DNA from: Deroplatys truncata
Taxonomy: Eukaryota > Arthropoda > Insecta > Mantodea > Mantidae
NCBI GenBank assembly: GCA_030765065.1
Contig: CM060976.1
Location: forward strand, 58,326,539-58,390,538
Direction: 5' to 3'
Length of the DNA: 64,000 nucleotides
Numbering within the stretch: position 1 is the first letter of the stretch; every line of letters starts with the position of its first letter. A model generated the notes under the pieces. It was not told the origin of the DNA, searched no databases, and saw only the letters and a list, made by a program, of their open reading frames with translations. The position numbers were made by a program, and so were the translations under genes. Positions 47,086 to 58,375 of this stretch are shown here, one piece after another.

Positions 47086-47513
47086 TGTTAGGTATAATTA
47101 TTTCGGTTGGGATTTGAATTTTGTCCGACGCGAGATCTTTCCCCACCGCCCGGCCAGAGGTATAGGGAGGAGAGGGGGAAGCAAGCGTTCTGGTCTGGTC
47201 TAGTAGCTGGTCTAGTGTGTGGCATGGAAGCGTGTGTGAATGTGACCTCGTGTGTGTAACATCTCCTTCCAATGTATTTCTTTTAATCTTTTGTGAACGA
47301 TGTAAAGACACCAAGTTTAATATTTAATAAACCACAGGTAATGTAAAAAAACCGTGTATTTTTGTAATAATTATCCCATGCCTGCTCTAAAATGTGCAGT
47401 TGAGATTCTGATCCTCTCGTTGCCATTGATGTTGCGTCCCCCAATGTTTATGCTGGGGTAAGTAAATTTAATATCTAGCTGAAAATCCTTTGGCCTCACC
47501 CCGGTATATAACA
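47086..47513 (+). mobile_element. Candidate solo LTR (single copy in window)
   Basis: A 428-bp block begins TGTTAGGTATA and ends GGTATATAACA, giving TG...CA ends with a short inverted repeat. It contains a GC-rich block (CCACCGCCCGGCCAGAGG) and an AATAAA at 47326. No second copy and no exact flanking duplication is visible (GACAT before, ATATT after). Confidence 0.3.
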
Positions 47514-47984
47514 ATATTGAGCTTAAAATTGGAGTAAGTAAAATAGGAAACAGAAAAAGGTAATTATTATACTAGTAAAACGTCACATTTCTTTAAAAAA
47601 ATAAATAAACAGTTTTATGTTAAACTGAATAATTGACATAGTAATTTATTGCCTTGGCTTCTTAAAACACGAAAGAAAACCCTTACTAGGTTAAAGGAAT
47701 TTCATGATCACCGATGAGCTGATACGTACTTCAAAAACATATAACTATCCGGACAAATATCATAATATTAAAGTAAAGCTTCCACTGAAACATTATAACG
47801 TAACGACAGCTAGAAAGAAACAACAATCACTAAAGTTGTACACGGCCAAAACATGCAACCAGGAATTTTAAATAAGGTAAATACAAGTTGCAGAACACGA
47901 GGAGAAAAGATCTAGGACCAGAGACGAACCAAGGCAACGGAAGAGCAGTCAATTATTTTCTCCTTCACGTACAAGGAAGTGTCT

Positions 47985-48090
47985 AAATGTATGATGAAAG
48001 TTTATCCTGATTAACAAGAATTAGAAGAATAACCGTTTATAGGAAAAGTTTGTAAAAGAGTGAATAGGTAATGCAATACATCAGAATTTT
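47985..48090 (+). mobile_element. Family R right-end fragment
   Basis: GATGAAAGTTTATCCTGATT, AACCGTTTATAGG and GAGTGAATAGGTAATGCAAT follow the family R order. The right terminus is degraded. Confidence 0.35.
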
Positions 48091-49149
48091 TAATCAAATG
48101 CCAATCAAATTATTCCTAAAAATCATATGCAAGAATGCAAGTTCTTGAGTATATTAGTTTGTCTAAAAATATTACATTTTACCAGTTTATCCAAATAAAT
48201 TACCCTTGATTTTATAGCAGTTTTGAAACAGATTTAAAAGTATATATATATGTAAAAGTGCACCACGGTTTCCTTGTTTATTTTCGTATTTTAAAGTCAT
48301 ATTTGAAACTGAGGCTTTCCAATGTTTAAATTATTTTATATAAATATGTTTTCTTTCTCGTTCACTAATTACATATTTTTGTATAATGCAGAAAGGAAGT
48401 TGTATGGATGTCCACAGTTGAACTGGTACCTTTATATGTTAGAATGGATGCGTATTATAGAAGCTTTTCCCACCTTAAACACCATATTCGTCGTAAAGGT
48501 TACTTAATAACATATATGTATCACTGCATCACTCCATCTTGCATGTTAGTGTAAAACACACTTTAGACTGTAGACAGCTAAAAGAAATTGAAGAGATGTT
48601 TCCTTCTCTCTTTTGTGGAATCAACATGTATCAGATAATGAATTTTCCCAGAATCCCGAATGTTTTAGAATACTACATTTAGCAACCTCGAACTGACCTG
48701 TGTCACGCTCCATGTAATTAAGGTGGCGGTAGATAACAGTGCTACCTTGCATCGAGGTCAGAGAGCGCAGCGTAACAAATTCAACTACGAAGCCATTCGC
48801 GTATTGGAAAAACTTAGAAATTATTTTCAGGCTCGAGATGTAACAAGGAATTACATATTTAAATATAAGGTTTTATTCAACTCAGAAACGGGAAACGTGA
48901 AGGGATACAGCAGAACAGAGAACCGAACCACCCAAACATTCCCGGTGTAAAAAATTGTGCTCTGCTTAGGAACATCTGGGAACGAACTCCATACTAATTT
49001 TTTTTACAAACATAGCATAAATGTGATAAAAATAAATGAACTTAACGTGACTGACATCTGCAATATTACAGTGCTAGGGATTTTGAACTACTGAATACTT
49101 TAAAGTTTTAATTCTTCTTTCCGCATAAAGAGTTTATTAATCCGGAACT
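48091..49149. other. Unassigned sequence
   Basis: No supported feature; a 75-codon frame at 48723-48950 is not recognised. Confidence 0.35.
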
Positions 49150-49240
49150 TTGAATTTTTTCAGTTTAACGTCTTGATCGGGTAGATCATATCGGGCGTGA
49201 ATGGACGAAATAGTTGAAATGAGGCTCAAATGGACATATA
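49150..49240 (+). mobile_element. SINE S4 body fragment
   Basis: TTTAACGTCTTGATCGGGTA and GATCATATCGGGCGTGAATG match the body of 29445-29692 on the same strand reading. Confidence 0.45.
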
Positions 49241-50299
49241 AACATTCATATAAACATGTTGAACGGTAGTCATAGGAATATGTTACACATTCATTCAATA
49301 GTCCTACAGTCCATTTCAGGGTTGTATTCGGTTCTGCGTTTCTTTATAATGATATTCACAGTTGATGTAAACATGTAGTGTTTATGTGGTCGAAAATCCA
49401 ATTTTATCCATAAAGGTTACTGTTAAACAATCAATGAAGTTTAAGACGAAGCTATTTCACGGAAGCAACTATAATTATTGCTTTCCCAACTGGTATTAAA
49501 ATTGTCAGTTGCCTTGCAACAATATATAGTACAAAAATAATTTACAGTTAAGCGTCTTTATTACACACTACACAATTATTAGTTTCAGGATTTATTCATA
49601 ATGTGTATCATGATTGTGCTGAGTTAGGTTATGTTCTGCGCTGAGAAATAGCTATAATTTTCGAATGTGTTTAAAATAGCAGTTTGGCTTTAATTGTATC
49701 TAGTTGAGTGTATGGATAATTAATAAATTCATACAACATCCAAAAAAGTTATTCAGATTTTGTAAAAAATTATTCTACTCCGATTTATCGCACACTTTGT
49801 GCAATTAAGTCTGTAAAATTCACATATGGTATTATAACCAAATTAACCATTTTTATTTATTTGTGCTCATTTTCTTTGTGTAAGCAAAATTATACAGTGA
49901 TATTAATTTTAATACCTGACATTTATTTCAATATGTAATTAACCTAGGGTAAAAATAAGTGAAAACGTATGAAAATTAGTGATGTAATTAGCGAAGTTGG
50001 CAACATTACGACAGCCACAGTGTAAATTCCTTCCCCCCTGAAAATGAAGCTAATATATTTGCTCATTCCTTCATAGCTATAATTGTATTTATTCTATGGA
50101 TATCGGAGACAGGTGAATATATTCCAGCATACCATATTAATCTGTGCTATGGGTCATATTATCGATAGGTTGGGTAGCTATCAGTAGGCAGTACAATGAA
50201 GCATCGAATGCTCACAGAAAACACCAAATAATTCGGTTTTGGGGATTGTCGAATAATTCGAAAGTTTTCATTCGGATTGCCTAACACTAGTTACACGAC
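49241..50299. other. Unassigned AT-rich sequence
   Basis: No supported feature. Confidence 0.4.
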
Positions 50300-50412
50300 A
50301 TTCGCCTTGTCATGATAAGGGAAAGCCTTATACAGATAACTCAACCTAACCGAGGTTAGAACTCGAGACTCCTTGTAGACGACACAGTACGCCCACGCCA
50401 CAGAGGCGGATG
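50300..50412 (-). mobile_element. tRNA-like SINE head
   Basis: Minus strand reads CTCTGTGGCGTGGGCGTACT, then a B-box-like GAGTTCTAACCTC followed by GGTTAGGTTGAG, as in the S4 SINE at 29.5 kb. It is a fragment. Confidence 0.45.
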
Positions 50413-50477
50413 GATTTATTTTGTTTCACAGTATACGTATGGAGTCGAGATTTTTTGAGCCATTCATGATTAAATAT

Positions 50478-50605
50478 ATGAGAAGCCGTGGACCAGTGGT
50501 TATACCGCTCGCCTCCCAACAAGGGTTCGTTCCCAGGGAAAAGCATGTGAGATTTGTGGTGAAAAAACGCGTCTGGGTGGGTATGGAAAGAGGATATACC
50601 ACACA
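50478..50605 (+). mobile_element. tRNA-like SINE head, different type
   Basis: GCCGTGGACCAGTGGTTATA (A box) and AAGGGTTCGTTCCCAGGG (B box) are correctly spaced, followed by a short body with GTCTGGGTGGG. The element stops at an AC/AT-rich stretch where the next transposon begins. Confidence 0.5.
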
Positions 50606-50616
50606 CACAATATATA

Positions 50617-52481
50617 CACAGGGTGAATCACCTAAAACTTGCACCGCAAATATTTCGGAAATGGAAAGTGCTATTGATGTGCAGTTTTTACAGAATTGAT
50701 TGGTAGTCAGAGGCTCGTACATTTAGTCTATAAACAGATTTTAATAATACTGAGAAAGTGCATATTTTGGGCAAACACACAATGTTTTAAACGAAACAAT
50801 ACCTAGTTACATAACAGAATAAAGGTAGGGCAAATTAGAATGTCAGTGACGTTTGTTGCAAGATTCTAGTGCGGTTTACGAGAAATCTTATTTTGAAACT
50901 TTTAAGCACCGACACTTGTACAACCTGTGGCCGCATAAACTGTAGAAAAACAAAAGGAAATTGCAATACTTCTATGGATTCTTAAAGGTAAAGGGAATAT
51001 AACCCTTCAAAGGTTGAATTCAAAATAACCACCGGCAGCTTCAATATACGCTTCCAATCTGCTATGGAAAGACTGCTACACACGTTCTAGAATTTCAGCG
51101 GAAATTTTAGAGCAGGCAGCAGTAATACGTCCTTTCATATCGCCTGGTGTAGTTGGTACATCCTTGAAGATAGTGTCTTTCAGCCTTACCAAAGAAAAAA
51201 TCTAAAGGTGTCAGATCCGGTGAACGGACCGGCCAAGGTACAGGTCCTCTTCGTCCAATTCAACGATTTGGAAACAATCCGTTAAGACAAGCTGTAGTAC
51301 TTCGCGCACTATGGGATGGACAGCCATGATGATGGTACCACAGGTTCCTCCTAGTCTGCAAAGGAACGTCTTCTAGCATCTGTAGCAGATGGTCTGTCAG
51401 GAGGCTACGAGACTTGTGCGAGTTCATTGTTCCTTCTATGAACAAAGGTCCTGTGAGCTGATGGTTCACTATCCCACACCACACGTTTAAACTGTATGGA
51501 CGTTGACGTTCCACCTCACGAAGCTAACGGGGCTTGTCAACAAACCAATAGTGCATGTTTCCTCGGATTACCTAGTCATGATTACTAAATGTTGCCTCAT
51601 CACTAAACTAGATACATGATGAATCTGGAGTATCATGCCTAAATGATAAAAGTTAACACGATTCTCAAAATCGTTTTTATTCAGCTCTTAATGGAGAGAG
51701 ATGTAATAGGGATGGAAGCTATGTCGATGGAGAATGAGCAGTACACTTGCCTGACTTATGCCGCTTCCACGTGCGTTTGTGCGGGAACTAATTTGCGGAT
51801 CTACTGCATCGGCAGCCAAAACATTAATTTTTACCGCTTCTTCAGTCACTTGTTTGTTTCTGTTACGTTTTCTAGGTGTTACAGTACCCTTTCACGTAAT
51901 TGGTTGAAGAGGTTGATAAATAATTGCCGAGATGGTTGACGTCTATTGGGATACGCTTCCGCATTCACAGTACAGGAATGAACTGCGTTCTTCCTACACT
52001 CTCCATACACCATGAGTATGTCGGCTTTTTCTGCACTAGTAAACCCTATCTTCCATTCACGACTTACTGCTTGAACTGTCACAAACTAACTGACCAGAAA
52101 GTCGCAATGCAATCAATGAACAGAAAACATAATGCAAACATAACATCGTACCTAGCAACTAAGCAGGTTGAAGGGAACAAACAATAGTCTGGTGTTTTAA
52201 AAATACGATTTCTCGTAAACCACTTGCACTGGAATCCTACAACAAAGACGATTGCCATTCTTATTTATTCTAGCTTTATTCTGTTGATAGAAGTAGGTAT
52301 TGTTTCATTTAAGAAAGTTGTATGTTTGCTCAAAAAACACACTTACTCAGTATTATCAAAAGGCTAAATGGGCTAAACGTACGAGCTCCTGACTATCAAT
52401 CAATGCTGTGAAAACTGCACATCAATAGCACTTTTCATTTCGAAACATTTGTGGTGAAAGTTTTGGGTGATTCACCCTGTA
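50617..52481 (-). mobile_element. Tc1/mariner-superfamily element with ~280-bp inverted repeats
   Basis: The left end (CACAGGGTGAATCACC..., about 50617-50894) and the right end (about 52199-52479, ...GGTGATTCACCCTG) are reverse complements over roughly 280 bp, with numerous substitutions. Between them on the minus strand lie remnants of one transposase. TA follows the right end and lies just before the left end (50615-50616). The right TA is the first dinucleotide of a TATG microsatellite. Length ~1.86 kb. Long inverted repeats of this kind are unlike classical mariner but known in several Tc1-like groups. Confidence 0.8.
51010..52085 (-). pseudogene. DUF4817 + DDE transposase, decayed
   Basis: Read on the minus strand from 52082, the N-terminal part has GFTSAEKADILMVYGECRKN and YPNRRQPSRQLFINLFNQLR, the DUF4817 helix-turn-helix layout of arthropod transposases. 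After frame changes FSDEATFSNHD appears near 51610-51580, carrying the first catalytic Asp. At 51514-51260 the core continues with VWCGIVNHQLTGPLFIEG and the segment HHGCPSHSARS, where the usual second Asp (DGAPAH-type motif) is His. GPVPWPVRSPDLTPLDFFF follows with the third catalytic Asp region. At least two frameshifts and several stops break it, so the enzyme is not functional. Likely a dead member of a family that could mobilise the 28.5-kb derivative's relatives. Confidence 0.75.
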
Positions 52482-52592
52482 TGTATGTATGTATGTATGT
52501 ATGTATGTATGTATGTATGTATGTATGTATGTATGTATGTATGTATGTATGTATGTATGTATGTATGTATGTATGTATGTATGTATGTATGT
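52480..52592 (+). repeat. (TATG)n microsatellite, ~28 units
   Basis: About 112 bp of almost perfect tetranucleotide repeat starting at the exact edge of the preceding transposon. Open frames of repeating Tyr-Ile-His-Thr or Val-Cys-Met-Tyr over it are artefacts. Confidence 0.97.
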
Positions 52593-53259
52593 GTATATAT
52601 AAACCAATATCAAACAAGAATTGTGCATAATAATATAATTCAGCAAGACAGTGTTAGAATATTTAGCAACCAAGAATGGTACAAATTCAGATAGTAACTT
52701 AGATAAATAAGGAACGGGCAAGCTAGCTAATTCCAGGAAAAAGATAATTCTAGGTAGAGCCCACCTTTCACCAAGCTAATGAGAAAGGAACTGGAAGCAA
52801 TAAGGAGAAATAGAAAGAGACAGATATAGAAAGGAAAGAGACGGTGATATTGAATCTGCTTCCGGGTGCATCACTGGGACGCGTATGCGAAAAATTTTGG
52901 AGCAGAATATTTTCATACATAATAAGTAAACGTAGTCTGAGGACCAATTAGAAATGCAGTTACGTTTTGAGACGCGAAGGTGAGCGTCACCAAGTTTGGG
53001 TATAACAAGGAGAAGAAAGTCCCAGATTTTCACTCTCTTATAGAATCTCGTTGACACACAGTGATACTCTATGGACGACAAATGCACCTGTGTGCATATG
53101 GGCGTGAAGCGTGTGCATTTAGATGAGGCTCCTAATTTATTATTAGGGTGGGAGTTGTTACAATGGGAAAAGCTAACCGCTCATAAGTATTTATGTGATA
53201 ATAAACCACATCTATGAGGGGTATTTTAATTTTCCTCACCTACGAAAACCCTGAGACTA
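52593..53259. other. Unassigned sequence
   Basis: No supported feature; purine-rich stretch at 52790-52850. Confidence 0.4.
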
Positions 53260-53640
53260 GTGAAATTCGATAAATTTATTAGGAATGGAGAAATCAGTAG
53301 CTGCGGAACAGCAATAGCCGGAGATCAGAACACTGCAGCAGAGGTAATCTACCAGGAACAACGTTTTCCGCTACAGTTTTCTCCGCGTTCTCGGGTTTTA
53401 CCTCGCCATTCATCATTCCACCGGTGCTCCATCTTCACCTTTACTGTCATTCATCCCTCGCATCTCATCTATCATCTCCTTCGTCGGGCGTCGGGCTAAT
53501 CCCCCGACACCCTGGTTGTTACTCCTTGATCCATAGATCCTCAGATCTTCGACAGGCAACTGACCACAGACATTGGCTTGTAACTCCTGGGTGGGGGGAT
53601 ATAAGTCCTATGATGGGAGGGTAATGAGAGATTGTTTAGC
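53260..53640. repeat. Possible SINE S1 relative or other GC-rich repeat
   Basis: CATCTCATCTATCATCTCC, CCCCCGACACCCTGG and TAACTCCTGGGTGGGGGG recall the S1 SINE body loosely. GC content is higher than in the flanks. I cannot align it convincingly. Confidence 0.25.
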
Positions 53641-54519
53641 TTTGCTTTGCTTTTTCGCATGATTAAACATGTGGACAATTGCTTAATTTCCATCTAATTT
53701 CAAATTGGCATTAACACTTATAAAGTAATAACTTAATAAGTATTTGTAAATGAGACCGACTCTTGACCATCCCAGGATTGAACTCCAGGGCCTTTCTCCT
53801 AGAGGAGGATAAGAGATTTTAACACTGAACATTTCTGAGAAATCATATTCTCTATAGTATGAATGTTAAAATGTATTCGATAGTTTACTACACCATTGTA
53901 TGAAGTGAAATTTAGTTTAAATCAGCAATATGGTATGATATATGAAGTACCGGAAATACATTTGAATTGCTTGTTACTTGATTAACATTGCAATTTCTGC
54001 TCTGCATTCACAGTAATTTGACATCATAGGCAGAAGCACTCCACCCATCCCTACACCTTCTCTCAATTTCCGACCTCAGATTAGGTTGTTTGTGGAATGT
54101 CACAACTACGCATTAATTGGAATAGAAATTCTGTGTTGACCGGAGGCACATCCAGCTACGGTGTTATTGAACATGCATCCTAAGGGGTTTTCCATTACTT
54201 CCGGAGGAATACAGGCTTTGGAAATACGACCAACCGGAAAGTTTCATCAAAGTTGGTCTGTTCAGCCCCGATTATATGGTCCAACTCAACGCTAAATCCC
54301 CGATGATAAATCCCTTTTGAACTGCGAATATATGTTCAATTCTAGATACCACCACATTAAGAATCCCATTTTGAAACCAACAATTTTGATTTAGAGGTTT
54401 GTAATATTTGTTACAGAAGAAGAGATGAACACGTCACATCCCGGGTTATTAGTGTTATAACTAAAATCCCTGATACTTTTCAGAAAAAAGGTCATTACTT
54501 TATGAAATATTAATCTTTT
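53641..54519. other. Unassigned sequence
   Basis: No supported feature. Confidence 0.4.
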
Positions 54520-55585
54520 ATTTGCTCTACCATGTACATAGTAAGTAGAGAAGGTATTGCATTCCACCCAAAATTTCGATACCGAGATTTTACCGGAAAT
54601 ACATGTTTTGAGGACCCCCGAATCCAAAAGCATTTTTTAGAAAAAGGTCCGTGTGTGTGTTTGTGAACAACATAACTAAAAAACGAAAATTTGGATAAAC
54701 ACAAGACTTGGTATTTAGATTCAGTGCGTTCTGAAGATGCAACAAGAAGATTCTTAAGAAAATTCTCTCACATTAAACTACACTTTAAATGAAAGATTTT
54801 TTGAAATATTTGATTTTTTAAAAAACAACTAACTATTTTAATTAAAATATTATATATTAATGAAAGTTGCATCACATGCAAACTTTATATCTTGAATTTT
54901 TTGGGAATAACCTTTGAAGCCCTCTTCATTCGGAGGAATTTTATATAAACTTCGATAACTAGTAAACGTTAAGTGATAGAATAAGACGCACTACACAAGA
55001 AATGTAGATCTCTTTAAAACACACAATCTATTTCAAATAAACTTTATTGTGGCATCAGCCATTTCCGAGATATCTGGTATAACGGTTCGAATTCTTCATT
55101 ACTCGATCATTCTTTAAAGTCCTGTCAACATTCAGTTGTTTCTCGCGATTGCATTGAAAATAGTATGGCGAGTTTTTAAACCCGGCGGAGGGTGGTGGAT
55201 TTTTTCGGGAGTAAAAATCTTTAGTATGGCTTCCTTCGAAAGGGAAGTAAAGCTGGTGGTCCATTGTCGTAGATTTACGGCACGTAAAAGAACCTCACGC
55301 CTGATGGAGCTTCTGAGCAAAATTTACGGTCTTTCCCGTACAATATAGAATGGTACGTTAAGGACCATAGTAGTTAAAGAGTGTCCATAAATAAAACTCT
55401 TTTTGAGTTTTTAACCATTGGACTATCGCTGTTCCCTTTGTATCCATAACGAAAGGTGTAATGTAGCTATTTATGCAAAGGTTTATTTGAATTAAGATGA
55501 AGTAGATAGAAAAATAAGCTTTCGTAAGAATAGTTTGTATACCCAAATAAGCGATGGAGTGTAAATAAAGTAACGTGAATGTAAA
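54520..55585 (+). mobile_element. Family R (alternative module) copy interrupted by a SINE
   Basis: The left part starts near TTGCTCTACCATGTACATAG and includes the GTGTGTGTGTTTGTGAACAA stretch (54650-54670). The right module contains CAGTTGTTTCTCGCGATTGC, where the S2 SINE has inserted, then resumes with CCATTGGACTATCGCTG and ends GTAAATAAAGTAACGTGAAT. Confidence 0.7.
55170..55414 (+). mobile_element. SINE S2, 5'-truncated, with 10-bp target duplication
   Basis: GAGTTTTTAA occurs at 55170-55179 and 55405-55414. The insert starts inside the B box (ACCCGGCGGAGGG) and continues through TTTTTTCGGGAGTAAAAATC, TCGTAGATTTACGGCACG and AATAAAACTC, matching the full-length copy at 26.0 kb. The missing head is typical 5' truncation during reverse transcription. 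Confidence 0.85.
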
Positions 55586-56113
55586 AAATAAGACTTTTGT
55601 TTTTAAATTGTAAAATTTTAAGTCGCTTGATAGTAGAACTCGTACAAGATACACGACTTAAATATAATGCTCTTACGCAATAATATCAGTTTAGCACAAT
55701 GCCTTTTGCAGAGCTATAAAAAACTTCAAATGTGCTGAACAGGGAAGAAGAGATTTGGAAGACTATATATTAAAGGAAGGTTCTACATGGTGTACTGAAT
55801 AAAATACTGGCGTACCACTTTTTCCTCTCAATATGTTGTACAATTATTTTATGCCAGAATTTAGGCAACTCTCTTGTTTCCTGACACCTTTTAATATCAG
55901 AACGCGCTTAAAGCTATGCTCAGTTTAAAAGAAACTAACCAGTGTTTCCTCTGCATTTTTATTGTGTAAAATCCACAGGTATTATACAATTTCCAATTGA
56001 AGTCCTGCACAACTTAATTTTCGTTATATAGTATATTTGGCAGTGGTAGAGCCTTAACCTTCTTTATGTCCGTTTTAAAATGGCCACGTTTATTAGCGTC
56101 CGTGTGTGTGTTT

Positions 56114-56161
<48 letters not shown>

Positions 56162-56338
56162 GGAAACCACTCGTCACATTTTGATAATTCTTTCACCATT
56201 GGAAGCCGCTGTTCTTCATTTGAGGCAGTATTTTTAACACCTAAATGATTCAAGTCTAATTATATAATATAAAATATAATAAAATATATGTAACAGTCAT
56301 TGTGGTAATGTTTATATTATAGTATACATGTACAACAA
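55586..56338. other. Unassigned sequence with GA microsatellite
   Basis: Contains an (AG)n run at 56115-56159 of about 22 units; otherwise nothing recognised. Confidence 0.45.
56115..56159 (+). repeat. (AG)n microsatellite
   Basis: About 22 units, flanked by GTGTGTGTGTTTGAGAC. Confidence 0.95.
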
Positions 56339-57072
56339 TGTTATGAGAGTGTATTAGTTAATTTAACAATATAGGAGCTGTGATAATAGAAGCCGAAAGT
56401 TGCTAAAAATGAGGTAAAAATGAGGTAACCTTGAGACAATAGTGAATTGGAAAGTTTAATGATGCTACTAGCAATTCCTGGAAACATTAATGTAATATTT
56501 TTAAAACAGCTTATAAATAGTCAATCAACAACCAGAAGGACTAAAAGTTAAATAAAAGTATTCTACTGGAGTAGGATTAGCCAATCAGAGACTTGAAATA
56601 GATGAAATTTGCAAATTCAGGCGGTAGAAGTCAGTCCTAGTAGACAGGTCACAACTGGAACTATACGCGTTCACAAGCAGTTAAAATACGTATCCAGTGT
56701 GAGACATATAAAATACATTACGGTGCGATTATTATAAAGTTGACATGTTAAAAAGTTCAAGTAATTAATAAATGATCTCACAGCTCTCTAATAAGTGAAG
56801 TGTTATTTAATATGGATTAATAAATGGAGTGAAGTAAAAATTGTAATTTGTGTAAGCCTGCATTCTTTAGCCGCATCACAACCTGCAAAGAGATACATGT
56901 TTCTACAAATTAATACTGACGCAGCCGAGGCAAACCTAAATATATATAATAATTAAAGTAAACATTCGGGCGAAGGCCAACGGAAAGTAAACTTGGGGGA
57001 AGACCACCGGAAAGTGAACGTTGGGGCGAAGGCTACCGGAAACTTTCTACTAAACGTGGGGCAGTTACTTCA
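56339..57072 (+). mobile_element. Solo LTR of family L1, copy B
   Basis: Begins TGTTATGAGAGTG and ends GTTACTTCA; aligns to 31752-32458 in inverse orientation along its whole length. The last ~110 bp contain three ~29-bp imperfect tandem units (GGGCGAAGGCCAACGGAAAG, GGGGGAAGACCACCGGAAAG, GGGGCGAAGGCTACCGGAAA) that the other copy lacks in that form. Immediately beyond the end lies TTTGGCTCCCCAACAGTTG, a primer-binding-site-like sequence, with no internal region after it. Confidence 0.65.
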
Positions 57073-57189
57073 TCAAGTTTGGCTCCCCAACAGTTGAACT
57101 ACAATACAACTCCTCCTAAAATAAACCATCTTCACCTCCCAGCCATAAACTATAAGCCCGCTTGTAATTTCGACCATAATGTCTAAAAT

Positions 57190-57340
57190 ATTGTGACTAT
57201 GTTCAGTTTTTCAACTTATCTAGTTCAGCTTCTCTTGGAGTTCACTTCGTTCACACTATCGCTTCACTAAGGTGAACTAATTCAAATCCGTCACCTCACT
57301 CCATTCGCGACGTAGTCTCTTCACGCCTCAGGGTTCTCTT
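57190..57340. repeat. LTR-like repeat L2, left piece
   Basis: TCAGTTTTTCAACTTATC, TTCACTAAGGTGAACTAATTC and GCGACGTAGTCTCTTC match the copy at 9895-10330 in order, up to the insertion point of the LTR retrotransposon. Confidence 0.5.
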
Positions 57341-58361
57341 TGAAGTAGAATATTTGTTAGCCCCACGTTTGGAAGCCAATTTGAAGTATGGTATATTTGT
57401 AGGTAGTTGGAAAATGCTTCATGTTTATCTGCACCACGTATGGACGCCAATTTGTCGCGGTCACTTCGTGTTATCTTATTTCTGAGGGCCTATTATTGTT
57501 TTACTACTTTGAATGTTGGGTTCATTGTCCTCCGGCTAGCTATTATTATTATTCAGTCGAGCATATCTCTTGATCAAGGTGTGTAAACGGAAAGGATTTG
57601 TTACTGAAAGATGACACTGATAAAAGAATTTGTTTTTACACTTTTATTGTCGTCACACATTATTCAATTTCACATATTGATTCTTGATACACGCCAGACT
57701 GAAACTGTTATATTTTCTAATATCACTATAATCACTTATTTGCTGCACATTACTAATTCGCGTATTTCATATTTATAACTAACTTTACGACGCGAGAGAT
57801 TCTGTAGAATTGCGTAACGTGTACTTTAAGTATGTTTCCGTTGAACTATGCAACGTGTAACCCGCGAACGATTCTGATGAACTAAGCGACGTTTAACTTC
57901 TGAATGATTCTGTTGGACTCAGCGACGTGTAATGCGTGGATGATTCTGTTGAACTGGACAATATTTGCCTCTGGCTTTAGCTTTTTATACTCCCACACTC
58001 TAATATGCCTAAACATTACAACAGAGCTGCTATTGGTTAATAAAACGCGCCAACATTAGCGTCTATTTTTATATCCAATAAAAAATTATGAAAACATATG
58101 CTCTAAGGAAGAAATTCCCGCCATTTCTAAGAAAAGCGCGCCAATCTGACGTCATTTGCTTGTCTCTAATAATTGATAAACAACTCACCCCCTCGCTCAT
58201 TGTTACCCGCTTTTATTGTCAGTTTCAGTGAGGCCGTGTAAACTTATTTCCTAACAATGCTTATAATTAACAAACATCTCAAATCAATGTCATACAATAA
58301 TGCTTATTTACACTACAATCACTCTGGCATTTACATTGTTGTGATACAAATTACTGCCACA
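57341..58361 (-). repeat. 3' LTR of element L3 (1,021 bp)
   Basis: Contains five imperfect ~36-bp tandem units at about 57790-57965 built around GATTCTGTTGAACT and GCGACGTGTAA. The other LTR has one unit less. It also holds two primer-binding-site-like motifs near its inner-strand end at 57360-57381 and 57431-57452. Confidence 0.85.
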
Positions 58362-58375
58362 TATGCCCCACTAGA
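58362..58375 (-). other. Polypurine tract of element L3
   Basis: Minus strand CTAGTGGGGCATA directly precedes the 3' LTR's TGTGG. G-rich, as needed for plus-strand priming, though short and interrupted. Confidence 0.5.

Noticed and set aside
52422-52721. Protein of Tyr-Ile-His-Thr repeats (and Val-Cys-Met-Tyr on the other strand)
   Set aside because: Pure translation of the TATG microsatellite.
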